A DNA stretch of 64,000 nt from assembly GCF_021044825.1 (NCBI RefSeq), contig NZ_JAJNOC010000002.1, positions 620,001 through 684,000 on the forward strand. Direction: 5' to 3'. The first letter of the stretch is position 1. Each line of letters starts with the position of its first letter. Below the pieces are notes generated by a model, which had not been told where the DNA came from, did no database searches, and saw nothing but the letters and a program-made list of their open reading frames with translations. A program made the position numbers and the translations under genes. The stretch comes from Massilia phyllostachyos (lineage in GTDB: Bacteria > Pseudomonadota > Gammaproteobacteria > Burkholderiales > Burkholderiaceae_D). Below are positions 26,302 to 35,647 of this stretch, one piece after another.

Positions 26302-27768
26302 ATGAATTCGATGCTGTTAGCCGACGCAGCCGCGGCCACCGCCGCGGCCCGCACCCATGGGGGCGCCGCGGTCACCCCGGAGCGCGCCAGGCACCTGTAC
26401 TTCGCGCTGTACGAGAATCCGCAGGCCGATCCCGAGGAAGCGCGCGCCTATGTCGCCGACCAGATCGCCGCCGTGCAGGACCTGCCGGCCGATTTGCCGC
26501 CGACCGTAGCCGGCCTGCAGGCCTGGGTCCAGGAACGCACCGACGCCGTCGGTCGTCAATACCGCGACTACCTCGCGGCGCGCAAGAACGGCGCGCCGCG
26601 CCGCTATTTCTCCTGCCGCGCGCATGCGCTGTACTTCATCAAGTCGGTCGCGCCGACCAAGCTGGTCGACGGCGCCTGGCTGTACGGCTTGCTGAAGCAC
26701 TGGGACAACCCGGCCTACCATGAGCTGATCAAGACCTATCTGGAAGAACTGGGCGAGGGCGCGCCGAGCAAGAACCACGTCACCATCTACCGCAAGCTCC
26801 TCGCGACCCACGGCTGCGAAGGCTGGGAAAACCTGGGCGAGGAACACTTCGTGCAGGGCGCGCTGCAACTGGCGCTGGGCCACCACGCCGACCACTTCCT
26901 GCCCGAAGTCATCGGCTACAACCTCGGCTACGAACAGCTGCCGCTGCATCTGCTCATCACCTCCTACGAGCTGAACGAGTTCGGCATCGATCCGTATTAC
27001 TTCACCCTGCACGTCACGGTGGACAACGCCGCCAGCGGCCACGCCCAGAAGGCGGTCCAGGCGCTCGAGGGCCTGATGCCGCGCGTCGGCGACCGCGATG
27101 CCTTCTACCAGCGCGTGCTGGACGGCTACCGCCTGAACGAGCTGGGCGCGAGCACCACTTCCGTGATCGCCGAATTCGACCTGCAGCAGGAACTGGTCGA
27201 CATCCTCGCCGCCAAGAGCGGCGTCGGCAAGAACATGCACTCGGATTACTGCCGCGTCGCGGGCCGCTCGGTCAACGACTGGCTGGGCGACCCGGCGCGC
27301 ATCCCGGACTTCCTGGCGGCGCTGGAAAAGGCCGGCTGGATCCAGCGCGGCGAAGAGGTCGAGCACAGCCGCTTCTGGCGCCTGGTCCACGGCGACAAGG
27401 CCGAGATGTTCGGCGTGTTCAGCGCCTACGAACTGCAGGTGCTGCGCGACTGGATCACCTCCAAGCCGGACGGCTCGCGCGCGCAGGAGCCGCGCACCAT
27501 GACCTGGCGCGCACGCCAGCGCACCCTCGACAACCTGGGCCAGCATGCGGACCGCAGCGCCGACTTCCCGGAGCGCGGCCTGATCCGCCGCCATCCGCGC
27601 CTCGAGTCGCAGGACAACGAGCTGCGCCTGCTGGAAGAGCAGGTCGCCAGCGCGGCCGGCAAGGGGGAAGCGATGGAGCTGCTGGGCAGCCTGATGTCGC
27701 CCGAGATCCACCACACGGCGGTGGGTCTGATGGCCACCCGCATGTACACGCGCCTGTTCGACGCTTGA
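26302..27768 (+). CDS. haem-oxygenase-like diiron protein (iron-containing redox enzyme family)
   Basis: A 488-residue soluble protein. Residues 100-260 contain the pattern of the haem-oxygenase-like diiron oxidase fold: PTKLVDGAWLYGLLKHW, EELGEG, LPEVIGYNLGYEQLPLHLL with Glu211, then ELNEFGIDPYYFTLHVTVDN with His237 and Asp241, and SGHA with His247. These are plausible iron ligands. Family members oxidise, decarboxylate or fragment small substrates, often amino acids. The C-terminal 200 residues hold no recognised domain. It lies directly upstream of cphA on the same strand (76 bases, with a perfect hairpin between), so a link to cyanophycin metabolism is possible. ATG at 26302 is chosen; another at 26311 is close. 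No strong binding site is seen. Confidence 0.72.
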   Translation: MNSMLLADAAAATAAARTHGGAAVTPERARHLYFALYENPQADPEEARAYVADQIAAVQDLPADLPPTVAGLQAWVQERTDAVGRQYRDYLAARKNGAPRRYFSCRAHALYFIKSVAPTKLVDGAWLYGLLKHWDNPAYHELIKTYLEELGEGAPSKNHVTIYRKLLATHGCEGWENLGEEHFVQGALQLALGHHADHFLPEVIGYNLGYEQLPLHLLITSYELNEFGIDPYYFTLHVTVDNAASGHAQKAVQALEGLMPRVGDRDAFYQRVLDGYRLNELGASTTSVIAEFDLQQELVDILAAKSGVGKNMHSDYCRVAGRSVNDWLGDPARIPDFLAALEKAGWIQRGEEVEHSRFWRLVHGDKAEMFGVFSAYELQVLRDWITSKPDGSRAQEPRTMTWRARQRTLDNLGQHADRSADFPERGLIRRHPRLESQDNELRLLEEQVASAAGKGEAMELLGSLMSPEIHHTAVGLMATRMYTRLFDA

Positions 27769-27792
27769 GCAGGGGCGGGCAACAAGGTTTTC

Positions 27793-27818
27793 CGCGTCCT
27801 TCCCAGACGAAGGACGCG
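27793..27818 (+). promoter_or_regulatory. perfect hairpin in the cphA leader
   Basis: CGCGTCCTTC (27793-27802) and GAAGGACGCG (27809-27818) pair without mismatch around CCAGAC. The hairpin lies 24 bases after the upstream stop codon and 26 bases before the GTG of cphA, and only two T follow. It may be an attenuator, an mRNA processing or stability element, or a weak terminator. Confidence 0.6.
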
Positions 27819-27844
27819 TTCACTATTACGACAAGGATCTATTC

Positions 27845-30475
27845 GTGCAAATCCTGGAACAACGCTTCCTGCGCGGACCGAACGTCCACGCCGACTCGCC
27901 CTGCCTGCTCAGCGTGGTCGACCTGCAAGACCTGTATGGACGCTCTTCGAAAGACATCCCCGGCTTCAACGACGCGCTGTTGCAAGCGCTGCCTTCGCTG
28001 CACGGCCAGCTGCTGCCCAGCGGCCAGCGCGGCGGCTTCGCCCAGCGCCTGCGCGAAGGCACCTATCTCGGCCGCGTGATCGAGCAGGTGACGCTCGACC
28101 TGCAAACGCAAGCCGGCGCGCCCGCCAGCTACGGCCGCACCCGCCCGGTGCTCGGCCACACGGGCCAGTTCCGCATCGTGGTCGCCTACCAGTCCGAGAA
28201 ACTGGTGCAGCCCGCCTTCGAGCTGGCGGTCGACCTGGTCGGCGCACTGGCGCGCGGCGAAGCCTTCGAGCTGGCGCCGCGCCTCGACGAACTGCGCGCG
28301 ATCGCGGCGCGCTACGCGATCGGCACCAGCACCGCCTCGGTGCTGGCCGCCGCCCACGAACGCGGCATCCCGACCCAGCGCATCACCGAGGACGCCAACC
28401 TGTTCCTGCTCGGCTGGGGCGCCAGGCAGAAGCGCCTGCAGGCCACCACCACCGGCGACACCAGTTTCATCGCAGTGAAGATTGCGAGCGACAAGCAGCT
28501 CACCAAGGCCCTGCTGAAGGAAGCCGGCGTGCCGGTGCCGGAAGGCGCGGTCGTGACCAAGCTCGAAGACGCCCAGCGCGCGGCCGCGCGCCTGAAGGCG
28601 CCGTGCACCATCAAGCCGCTCGACGGCAACCAGGGCAAGGGCGTCACCGTCGATTGCCGCACCCCGGACGACATCGCGCGCGGCTTCGCGTTTGCGCGCG
28701 AGTACGGGCGCAAGATCATCGTCGAACGCTTCGTCGAGGGCCGCGACTACCGCGTGCTGGTGGCCAACGGTGACGTCGCCGCAGCGTCGTGCCGGCGGCC
28801 GGCCCACGTGGTCGGCGACGGCGTCTCCACGGTACGCGAACTGGTCGGGCGCGAGAACCAGAATCCGGCGCGCGGCGCGGGCCACACGAACATCCTGACG
28901 AAGATCGCGCTGGACGAGCACGCGGCCGACGTCCTGGCGAAGCAGGGCTTCGACTTCGACAGCGTTTTGCCCGTCGGCGTCGCGGCCGAACTGCGCGGCA
29001 ACGCCAACCTGTCCACCGGCGGCACCGCCGAGGACGTGACCGACCTGCTGCCGGAATCGACGCGCCAGCTGTGCGTGCGCGCGGCCGCCAAGATCGGCCT
29101 CGACGTGGCCGGCATCGACATCGTCTGCCGCGACATCGCGCTGCCGCTCGACGCCCAGCGCGGCGCCGTCATCGAGGTCAACGCGGCGCCCGGCATCCGC
29201 ATGCACCAGTACCCCAGCGCCGGCGAAGCGCGCGACGCCGGCGCGGCCATCGTGCAGGGGCTGATGGGCGATTCGGACGGCCGCATCCCGACCATCGCCG
29301 TCACCGGCACCAATGGCAAGACCACCACGACCCTGCTGATCGCGCACACCGTGCGCATGGCCGGCAAGCTGACCGGCGTGACCACCACCGAAGGCGTGTT
29401 CATCGACGGCAAGCAGATCGCCAAGGGCGACTGCACCGGCTACTGGTCGGCGCGCACCGTGCTGGGTTCGCCCGACGTCGAGTTCGCGGTGCTGGAGACG
29501 GCGCGCGGCGGCATCCTCAAGCGCGGCCTGGCGTTCGACCGCTGCGACGTCGGGGTGGTGCTGAACATCGCCGCCGACCACCTCGGCCTCGATGGCGTCG
29601 ACACGGTGGAAGACCTGGCCCAGGTGAAGGCGGTGATCGCGCAATCGGCCTCGAAGGCGGCGGTGCTCAACGCCGAGGACCCGCTGTGCGTGGCGATGGC
29701 GCGCCGCGTCAAGCCCGAGACCGAAGTCGTGTACTTCTCGATGGATGCGGAGAACCCGGTGTTCCTGCAGCACCTGGAAGACGGCGGCCGCGGCGTCTAC
29801 CTGCAGGACAATGCGATCGTGGTGGCCGACGAAAACCTGCACCAGGAACTGCTGCGGGTGGAGAGCATGCCGGTCGCCTTCGGCGGCCGCGCGCGCTTCA
29901 ATATCGCCAACAGCCTGGCCGCGGCGGCCGCGCTGATGGCCTCGGGCTTCAGCAATCTGCAGATCGCGACCGGCCTGTCGACCTTCGTCTCGAACGGCAA
30001 GACCAATCCGCTGCGCACCAATATGTTCGACATCCGCGGCGTGACCGTGATCGTCGACTACGCCCACAACCCGGCCGCCTACCGCGCGATGGCCGAGATG
30101 GCGCGCGCGCTGCTGCCGGGCCAGCTGGTCGGCATCGTCACCGCGCCGGGCGACCGCCGCGATGAAGACCTGCTGGAAGTGGGGCGGGTGTGCGGCGAGC
30201 GCTTCGACGAGCTGGTGGTGTACGAATCGCAGAGCCGCGGCCGCGAGATCGGCGAGGCGGTCGACCTGATCCTGGAGGGCGCCGAGGCGGCGGCGGGGAT
30301 CAGCGATACGCTGCACCGGGTGATCGAGGTGGGCGACGCGATCCGCCACGGCCTGTCGCTGTGCCGGCCGGGGGACGTGCTGGTGTTTGCCTGCGGTTCG
30401 TCGCTGCAGGTGTTCGTGGATGCGCTGCGGGTCAACGATCCGGAAAGCGCCGACCTGGTAGCAGCCCAGGTGTAG
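27845..30475 (+). CDS. cphA: cyanophycin synthetase
   Basis: Makes multi-L-arginyl-poly-L-aspartate from Asp and Arg with ATP, forming insoluble nitrogen-storage granules. The 876 residues have the three-part layout of CphA: an N-terminal domain (1-160), an ATP-grasp domain (KPLDGNQGKGVTVD near 257, IEVNAAPGIRMHQYP near 445) that adds Asp, and a Mur-ligase-like domain (VTGTNGKTTTTLL near 489, LETARGGILKRGLAF, VIVDYAHNPAAY) that adds Arg. GTG start at 27845 with AAGGA upstream. A second synthetase lies 0.8 kb further on the opposite strand; this one is the more divergent at the N-terminus. Both active sites look intact. Confidence 0.95.
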   Translation: MQILEQRFLRGPNVHADSPCLLSVVDLQDLYGRSSKDIPGFNDALLQALPSLHGQLLPSGQRGGFAQRLREGTYLGRVIEQVTLDLQTQAGAPASYGRTRPVLGHTGQFRIVVAYQSEKLVQPAFELAVDLVGALARGEAFELAPRLDELRAIAARYAIGTSTASVLAAAHERGIPTQRITEDANLFLLGWGARQKRLQATTTGDTSFIAVKIASDKQLTKALLKEAGVPVPEGAVVTKLEDAQRAAARLKAPCTIKPLDGNQGKGVTVDCRTPDDIARGFAFAREYGRKIIVERFVEGRDYRVLVANGDVAAASCRRPAHVVGDGVSTVRELVGRENQNPARGAGHTNILTKIALDEHAADVLAKQGFDFDSVLPVGVAAELRGNANLSTGGTAEDVTDLLPESTRQLCVRAAAKIGLDVAGIDIVCRDIALPLDAQRGAVIEVNAAPGIRMHQYPSAGEARDAGAAIVQGLMGDSDGRIPTIAVTGTNGKTTTTLLIAHTVRMAGKLTGVTTTEGVFIDGKQIAKGDCTGYWSARTVLGSPDVEFAVLETARGGILKRGLAFDRCDVGVVLNIAADHLGLDGVDTVEDLAQVKAVIAQSASKAAVLNAEDPLCVAMARRVKPETEVVYFSMDAENPVFLQHLEDGGRGVYLQDNAIVVADENLHQELLRVESMPVAFGGRARFNIANSLAAAAALMASGFSNLQIATGLSTFVSNGKTNPLRTNMFDIRGVTVIVDYAHNPAAYRAMAEMARALLPGQLVGIVTAPGDRRDEDLLEVGRVCGERFDELVVYESQSRGREIGEAVDLILEGAEAAAGISDTLHRVIEVGDAIRHGLSLCRPGDVLVFACGSSLQVFVDALRVNDPESADLVAAQV

Positions 30476-30500
30476 GATGGGCCTGGGCGGCCCACCCTAC
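30472..30500. repeat. short palindrome at the cphA stop, same family as 6921-7029
   Basis: GTAGGATGGGC (30472-30482) and GCCCACCCTAC (30490-30500) form an 11-bp stem with one G-T wobble. The cphA stop codon TAG is part of it. The arms match those of the longer element at 6921-7029. It lies between two convergent genes and may double as a terminator. Confidence 0.55.
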
Positions 30501-30521
30501 GGAAATGCGGTACCGGGTCGA

Positions 30522-31052
30522 TCAGAAGAAGAATTTGAGCGCCAGCGTCCAGACATCTTCCTTGGCGCCGCTTTCCTTCTTCTTGCCGAAGCGTTCGTAT
30601 TCCGCCGTCACCACCGTATTCGGTGTGATCGAATATTGCAGGCCGAACGCGCCATACGCGCCCGTGTCGTTCTTCCTGACCAGCGGCGCCGCCGGCAGCG
30701 CCGCGATCGGCAGGATCTCGCGCCGGCTCTTCGCCACCCCCACCTTGCCATACACCGACAGCTTCTCGGTCAGCGGCACGGTCGGCTTCACCGCGATGTA
30801 CAGGCCGTAGCCCTTCTTGAAATCGATCCCGCCGGCTTCCAGCGCCAGTTTGTTGGTGAACTCGTAGCCGCCGAACAGCTTCGGGCTGGCCTTGCTGCCG
30901 CCGCCGCTGTAGTCGACCAGGCCGACACCGAGGCCGGCATAGGCTTGCGGCGCGGTGCGCGGGGCGTCGGGCTCCGGGGCGGCGGGGGCCATGGCATGCG
31001 CGAGACCCGCGAGTGCATAGCCCGAGACGAGGACAGCCAACGATTTGCGCAT
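30522..31052 (-). CDS. small outer-membrane beta-barrel protein
   Basis: A 176-residue protein with a signal peptide (residues 1-21, MRKSLAVLVSGYALAGLAHA), a short Pro/Ala-rich linker and an eight-stranded-barrel pattern of alternating polar/apolar strands (YAGLGVGLVDYSG, KLFGGYEFTNKLALEAGGID, GAYGAFGLQYSITPNTVVTAEY). It ends in LALKFFF, with the C-terminal Phe needed for barrel assembly. GGAAGGAAG precedes the ATG at 31050-31052. It resembles OmpA/OmpW-type small barrels and sits between the two cyanophycin synthetase genes. The function is unknown. Confidence 0.75.
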   Translation of the reverse strand: MRKSLAVLVSGYALAGLAHAMAPAAPEPDAPRTAPQAYAGLGVGLVDYSGGGSKASPKLFGGYEFTNKLALEAGGIDFKKGYGLYIAVKPTVPLTEKLSVYGKVGVAKSRREILPIAALPAAPLVRKNDTGAYGAFGLQYSITPNTVVTAEYERFGKKKESGAKEDVWTLALKFFF

Positions 31053-31249
31053 GCGTCTTCCTTCCAATCCTTCATTGAACCGAATTCTGAATCGGCAAGG
31101 TAACAGCTGAGCAGAAGGAAGGAAATATCAATTTGTAACGAAATGCAATAAGTTGGCCTTATTGACACATATGCATGCCGGCTTTTAAGTCATCTCTAAG
31201 TAAAAATGCCCCGCAAGCGGGGCATTCGAGATGACGGCCGAGGAAAGCG

Positions 31250-33838
31250 TCAGACCGCTTCCGCCTCGATCTTGCGCGCCAGTTCGGGGCGGGTCGGGCG
31301 CAGCGCTTCGGTCAGCTCCGAAATCGTGGTCCCGCAACCGAACACCAGCACGTCGCCCGGCTGGCACAGCGACAGGCCATGCTGGATCGCGCGGTGCGAC
31401 GGCAGGACCACGCTCAGGGTGTCCTGCGGGATCTTGCCGAGCTGGGCGCCGCGCACCAGCAGGGACGCGGTCTCGCCCTCGGCGCGGCCGCGGTTCTCGG
31501 TCTCGAACACCACCAGGTCGTCGAAGCCGGCGGCGCAGACGCGGCCGATGTCGATCAGGTCGGCGTCGCGGCGGTCGCCCGGCGCCGCCACCACCCCGAC
31601 CAGGCGCCCGGCGCTCATCGCGCGCGCGCTTTCGGCCAGGGCCGCGTAGGCGGCGCAGTTGTGGGCGTAGTCAACGATCACGGTCACGCCGTCGACGTCG
31701 AACACGTTCGAGCGCATCGGATTGTGCTTGGCGTCCGAGACGAAGCTGCGCAGGCCGGCCGCGATCTCGAGGTTGCCGAAGCCGTGGGCGGTCAGCGCGC
31801 CGGCCGCGGCCAGGGCGTTGGCGATGTTGTAGCGCGCCGCGCCGCCGAGCGAGACCGGCATGTCGCGCGCGTCCAGCAGCGCTTCGTGGCGCGCGCCGTT
31901 GGCCAGCACCAGCGTGCTGTCCTGCAGGTAGACGGCGCGGCCGCCGTTCTCCAGGTGGCGCAGCAGGGTCGGGTTGTCGGGGTCGAGCGAGAAATAGATG
32001 ATCTCGACGCCGTCGCGCAAGTAGCCGGCCATCGCCACGCAGTAGTCGTCCTCGGCGTTGAGCACCACCGCGCGCGCGGCCTGCTTCGCCACCACGGCCT
32101 TGACCCTGGCCAGGTCGTCGAGGGTGTCGACGCCGTCCAGACCCAGGTGGTCGCTGGAGACATTCAGCACCACCGAGACGTCGACCCGGTCATAGGCCAG
32201 GCCGCGCTTGAGGATGCCGCCGCGCGCGGTCTCCAGCACCGCGAAGTCGACGCTTGGATCGGCCAGCACGCTCCTGGCCGAGTGGTAGCCGGTGCAGTCG
32301 CCCTTCATGGTCGGCATGCCGTCGACGTACACGCCTTCGGTGGTGGTGACGCCGGTATGCAGGCCTGCCATGCGCGTCGCGTGCGCGATCAGCAGCGAGG
32401 TCGTGGTCTTGCCGTTGGTGCCGGTGACCGCCACCGTCGGGATGCGGCCGTCGGACTCGCCGAACAGGGCGTCGACGATGGCGGCGCCGGCGTCGCGCGG
32501 CGTGCCGCGGCTCGGGTACTGGTGCATGCGGATGCCGGGAGCGGCATTGACTTCGATGATGCCGCCGCGCTGCTCGCGCAGCGGTTTCGAGATGTCCTGG
32601 CACACGATGTCGATGCCGGCGACGTCCAGGCCGATGGTCCGCGCGGCGCGGATGCAGATGTCGCGCGTTTCTTCCGGCAGCAGGTCGGTCACGTCCTCGG
32701 CGGTGCCGCCGGTGGACAGGTTGGCGTTGCCGCGCAGGTCGGCGCCCAGGCCGAGCGACAGTACGGTGTCGAGGGTATAGCCCTGCTTGGGCAGGGCTTC
32801 CTCGGCCAGCGCGTCCAGCGGGATCCTGGTCAGGATGTTGGTGTGGCCTTCGCCGCGCGCCGGGTTGCGGTTCTCGATCTCGACCAGCTCGCGAATGGTC
32901 TTGTGGCCGTCGCCCGTCACGCACGGCGGCCGGCGCCACGAGGCGGCGGCGATCTTCTTGCCCGTGACCAGCACGCGGTAGTCGCGTCCGGCCAGGTGCT
33001 CTTCGACGATCACGTGGCGGCCGTGCTTGCGCGCGTGGGCAAAGGCGCGCGCCACTTCTTCCGGCGTGGCGCAGTTGGTGGTGACACCCTTGCCCTGGTT
33101 GGCGTCGAGCGGTTTGACGCAAGCCGGCCCGCGCAGGCGCTTCGCCACGCGCAGGGCTTCGGCTTCGGAACTGACGGTGGCGCCGCCCGGGACCGGCACG
33201 CCGGCCTGCTCGAGCAGGGCCTTGGTCAGCTGCTTGTCGCTGGCGATGCCGACCGCGATCGAATTGGTGGCGCCGGTGATGGTCGCCTGCAAGCGTTTCT
33301 GGCGGCTGCCCCAGCCCAGCTGGAACAGGTTCGCTTCCTCGGTCAGGCGCAGCGCCGGGATGCCGCGCCGGATCGCCGCCTGCACCACGGCGCCGGTCGA
33401 GGTGCCGATCGCATGGCGTTCGGCCAGCTCGTGCAGGCGCGCCACGGCTTCGGGCAGGTCGAAGGGACGGTCTTCGGCCGCCGCCCGCACCAGCGCCAGG
33501 CCGGTGCGCAGCGCTTCCTCGGCCACCTGTTCGATCGCATAGCCGCACACGACGCGGCGCACGCGCGGTTCGCCCAGCACGGCGAGGGTCGCGCCACCGC
33601 TGCCGGCGGCGCCGGCCAGGCGCTGCAGCTCCATCACGACCGGCTCCAGCGCTTCGACCAGCATGGCTTCGTCGGCCAGGCGGACCGCGGCGTCCGGCGC
33701 CAGGCCGGGGAGGAGGGCGAACAGGCGGGCGGCGAAGCCGGGGGTCTTGACGGCGCCGTCTTCGACCACCGCCATCAGGCAGGGAGTGTCGGCATAGAGA
33801 TTCGGGCCGCGCAGCAGGCGTTTTTCAGTGAGTTTCAT
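31250..33838 (-). CDS. cphA': cyanophycin synthetase, second copy
   Basis: An 862-residue second cyanophycin synthetase with the same architecture: ATP-grasp domain (KPLDANQGKGVTTN near residue 240, IEVNAAPGIRMHQYP) and Mur-ligase-like domain (VTGTNGKTTTSLL near 472, LETARGGILKRGLAY, VIVDYAHNCAAY). Compared with the plus-strand copy the catalytic loops are almost identical, while the first 130 residues differ strongly. It is the last gene of the operon iaaA-cphB-cphA'; its ATG overlaps the cphB stop (ATGA). Betaproteobacteria with two synthetases are known; whether each polymerises alone or the two act together is not shown by the sequence. Confidence 0.95.
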   Translation of the reverse strand: MKLTEKRLLRGPNLYADTPCLMAVVEDGAVKTPGFAARLFALLPGLAPDAAVRLADEAMLVEALEPVVMELQRLAGAAGSGGATLAVLGEPRVRRVVCGYAIEQVAEEALRTGLALVRAAAEDRPFDLPEAVARLHELAERHAIGTSTGAVVQAAIRRGIPALRLTEEANLFQLGWGSRQKRLQATITGATNSIAVGIASDKQLTKALLEQAGVPVPGGATVSSEAEALRVAKRLRGPACVKPLDANQGKGVTTNCATPEEVARAFAHARKHGRHVIVEEHLAGRDYRVLVTGKKIAAASWRRPPCVTGDGHKTIRELVEIENRNPARGEGHTNILTRIPLDALAEEALPKQGYTLDTVLSLGLGADLRGNANLSTGGTAEDVTDLLPEETRDICIRAARTIGLDVAGIDIVCQDISKPLREQRGGIIEVNAAPGIRMHQYPSRGTPRDAGAAIVDALFGESDGRIPTVAVTGTNGKTTTSLLIAHATRMAGLHTGVTTTEGVYVDGMPTMKGDCTGYHSARSVLADPSVDFAVLETARGGILKRGLAYDRVDVSVVLNVSSDHLGLDGVDTLDDLARVKAVVAKQAARAVVLNAEDDYCVAMAGYLRDGVEIIYFSLDPDNPTLLRHLENGGRAVYLQDSTLVLANGARHEALLDARDMPVSLGGAARYNIANALAAAGALTAHGFGNLEIAAGLRSFVSDAKHNPMRSNVFDVDGVTVIVDYAHNCAAYAALAESARAMSAGRLVGVVAAPGDRRDADLIDIGRVCAAGFDDLVVFETENRGRAEGETASLLVRGAQLGKIPQDTLSVVLPSHRAIQHGLSLCQPGDVLVFGCGTTISELTEALRPTRPELARKIEAEAV

Positions 33839-34728
33839 TGGATCGGGTTCCGTTTCGTGACATGTTCCAGAAAGTCGAGCAGCGGCAGCGGCAGGCCCTT
33901 CCCGGGCGCGGTGGCGTCGGTCGGCAGGCGATAGCTCGAGCCGGCCGGCAGCAGGTGCAGGCGCACGTCGATCAGTTCCGGGGTGTCGCGGTCCTTGATG
34001 TCGGCCACGTTGGTGATCATGGTGCGGCCGTCGACGATGGTGACGGCGCCCTGGCCCAGCACCTCGATGCCGACGCCGCGCTCGACCACCAGCGCGGTGT
34101 CTTCGTCGATGCCGATGCCCTGCAGGTAGGGATTCTGGGCCACCACGGTCAGCAGGCGCGAGAGGCGCTGGCGTTCCGAGAAGTGCTGGTCGATCACTAC
34201 CCGCTGCAGCAGGCCCAGGCCGGCCGCCAGGCTGACCGAGCCTTTCTCGGGGTGCAGTTCGACTCGGCCCTGGGCCAGCATGTGGCCCGACATCGCCGAG
34301 GCGCCGGCGCTGGTGCCGCCGATGGTGGCGCCGCGGGTCTTGAGCGCGATGTGCATCTCGGCGTCGAGCGCGGTGCCGCCCAGCAGGGCCAGCAGGCGCT
34401 TCTGGTCGCCGCCGGTCATGAAGATGCCGTCGGCCTCGGCCACCTGGCGCACGAATTCCTCGCTGTTGGCTTCCTGGCGGCTGCTCAGTTCGAGGTGGCT
34501 GCGGCGCTCAACGCCGAGGTTGCCGAAGGCGTCGTCGTACATGCTCCACATATCGTCGGGCACCGTGCTGGCCGCGGTGATCACCACGATGTTGGCATCC
34601 TTGCCGCCGGACAGCTCGACGAAGCGCGACAGGATCTCCATGTCGTGCTTGCGGTCTTCATGGCCGCCGATGATGACGAGGTGGCCGTTCTTCTGCTGTT
34701 GTGCAGGTTCGCTCATTGTCGCGCTCAT
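33835..34728 (-). CDS. cphB: cyanophycinase
   Basis: An intracellular serine exopeptidase of family S51 that cuts cyanophycin to beta-Asp-Arg dipeptides. The 297 residues show LVIIGGHEDRK at the N-terminus, the nucleophile elbow GGTSAGASAMS with Ser140, and FMTGGDQKRLL. Two in-frame ATGs (34728 and 34716) compete as start; neither has a strong binding site, and the first is used here. It begins 8 bases after the iaaA stop and overlaps cphA' by four bases, so the three genes are one operon. Confidence 0.95.
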   Translation of the reverse strand: MSATMSEPAQQQKNGHLVIIGGHEDRKHDMEILSRFVELSGGKDANIVVITAASTVPDDMWSMYDDAFGNLGVERRSHLELSSRQEANSEEFVRQVAEADGIFMTGGDQKRLLALLGGTALDAEMHIALKTRGATIGGTSAGASAMSGHMLAQGRVELHPEKGSVSLAAGLGLLQRVVIDQHFSERQRLSRLLTVVAQNPYLQGIGIDEDTALVVERGVGIEVLGQGAVTIVDGRTMITNVADIKDRDTPELIDVRLHLLPAGSSYRLPTDATAPGKGLPLPLLDFLEHVTKRNPIQ

Positions 34729-34735
34729 TGTCGTT

Positions 34736-35647
34736 TTATCGTTGGGTCATTTTGGAAAGGGGGAGGGCCTTGTTGGCGAAGGCGCAGGCCTCGGTCTTCG
34801 TCACGCCGATCAGGCCGACGTCGACATCGTTCGGGAACAATTCGACGCCGCGCCTGAGCGCTTCCTCGAGCGCCATGCCGTGCTCGAGCCAGCCGTAGAC
34901 GGTGCGCGCCAGCAGGTGGCGCACGATGTGTTCGCCGATGCCGGTGGCCGCGATCGCGCCCAGCGTGCCGGCGTAGAAGCCGCTGCCGACCATCGGGCTG
35001 TCGCCGACGCGGCCCAGCAGGCGCGGGGCCGAGCCGCCGGTGGAGCAGGCGACGGCGAAGGCGCCGTCGGGGCCGCGCACCACCGCGCCCACGGTGTCGC
35101 AGGCGCTCGATGCGGGCAGCTGCAGCGGCGTCTTGTAGTTCCAGAAGCGCTCGAACAGGCGGTTGTCGATGCCGGGCATGAGCGGCACCGAGCCGGCCAG
35201 TTCGCGCATCAGCTGGCGGTGCGCGTTGCGCTGGCGCTCCGAGACCGGTGCGGAACCCGGCATGCCGAGGCTGCGCGCGAACTGCTGGGCGCCTTCGCCG
35301 GCCAGCGCCACGTGCGGGGTGTCGGCGACGGCGCGCGCCAGGCGCACCGGATTCTTCACGTCGCGCACGCAGATCACCGAGCCGAGGCGGCCGCGGGTGT
35401 CCATGATGGATGCGCACATCTCGATGGTGGCGCCGTCCAGGCCGAGCGTGGCGCCGCTGCCGGCGTTGAAGCGGCCGTCGTCTTCCAGGGTGGCGACGGC
35501 GACGATGGCGGCGTCGAGCGCATCGCCGTTCGCTTCCAGTTGTCCCAGAGCGCGGCGCGCCGCCAGGACGCAGCCGTCTTCGTTGTCGGTCGAAGAACCG
35601 ACGCCGCCGTGCACCACGACGGCGCCGGCTTGTTGAGTGTTGCTCAT
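34736..35647 (-). CDS. iaaA: isoaspartyl peptidase / plant-type L-asparaginase
   Basis: An Ntn-hydrolase that splits beta-aspartyl dipeptides. Here it most likely hydrolyses the beta-Asp-Arg released by cyanophycinase, giving free Asp and Arg. The 303 residues contain the self-cleavage site CDTVGAVV, where Thr185 becomes the N-terminal nucleophile of the beta subunit; RVGDSPMVGSGFYA and ATGIGEHIVRHL form the substrate pocket. It is the first gene of the operon. The upstream region to 35772 is AT-rich and presumably holds the promoter. Confidence 0.94.
   Translation of the reverse strand: MSNTQQAGAVVVHGGVGSSTDNEDGCVLAARRALGQLEANGDALDAAIVAVATLEDDGRFNAGSGATLGLDGATIEMCASIMDTRGRLGSVICVRDVKNPVRLARAVADTPHVALAGEGAQQFARSLGMPGSAPVSERQRNAHRQLMRELAGSVPLMPGIDNRLFERFWNYKTPLQLPASSACDTVGAVVRGPDGAFAVACSTGGSAPRLLGRVGDSPMVGSGFYAGTLGAIAATGIGEHIVRHLLARTVYGWLEHGMALEEALRRGVELFPNDVDVGLIGVTKTEACAFANKALPLSKMTQR

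Noticed and set aside
27839..30349. 836-codon frame antisense to cphA
   Set aside because: Shadow frame; cphA motifs on the plus strand are unambiguous.
31379..33934. 851-codon frame antisense to cphA'
   Set aside because: Shadow frame with biased composition and no family similarity.
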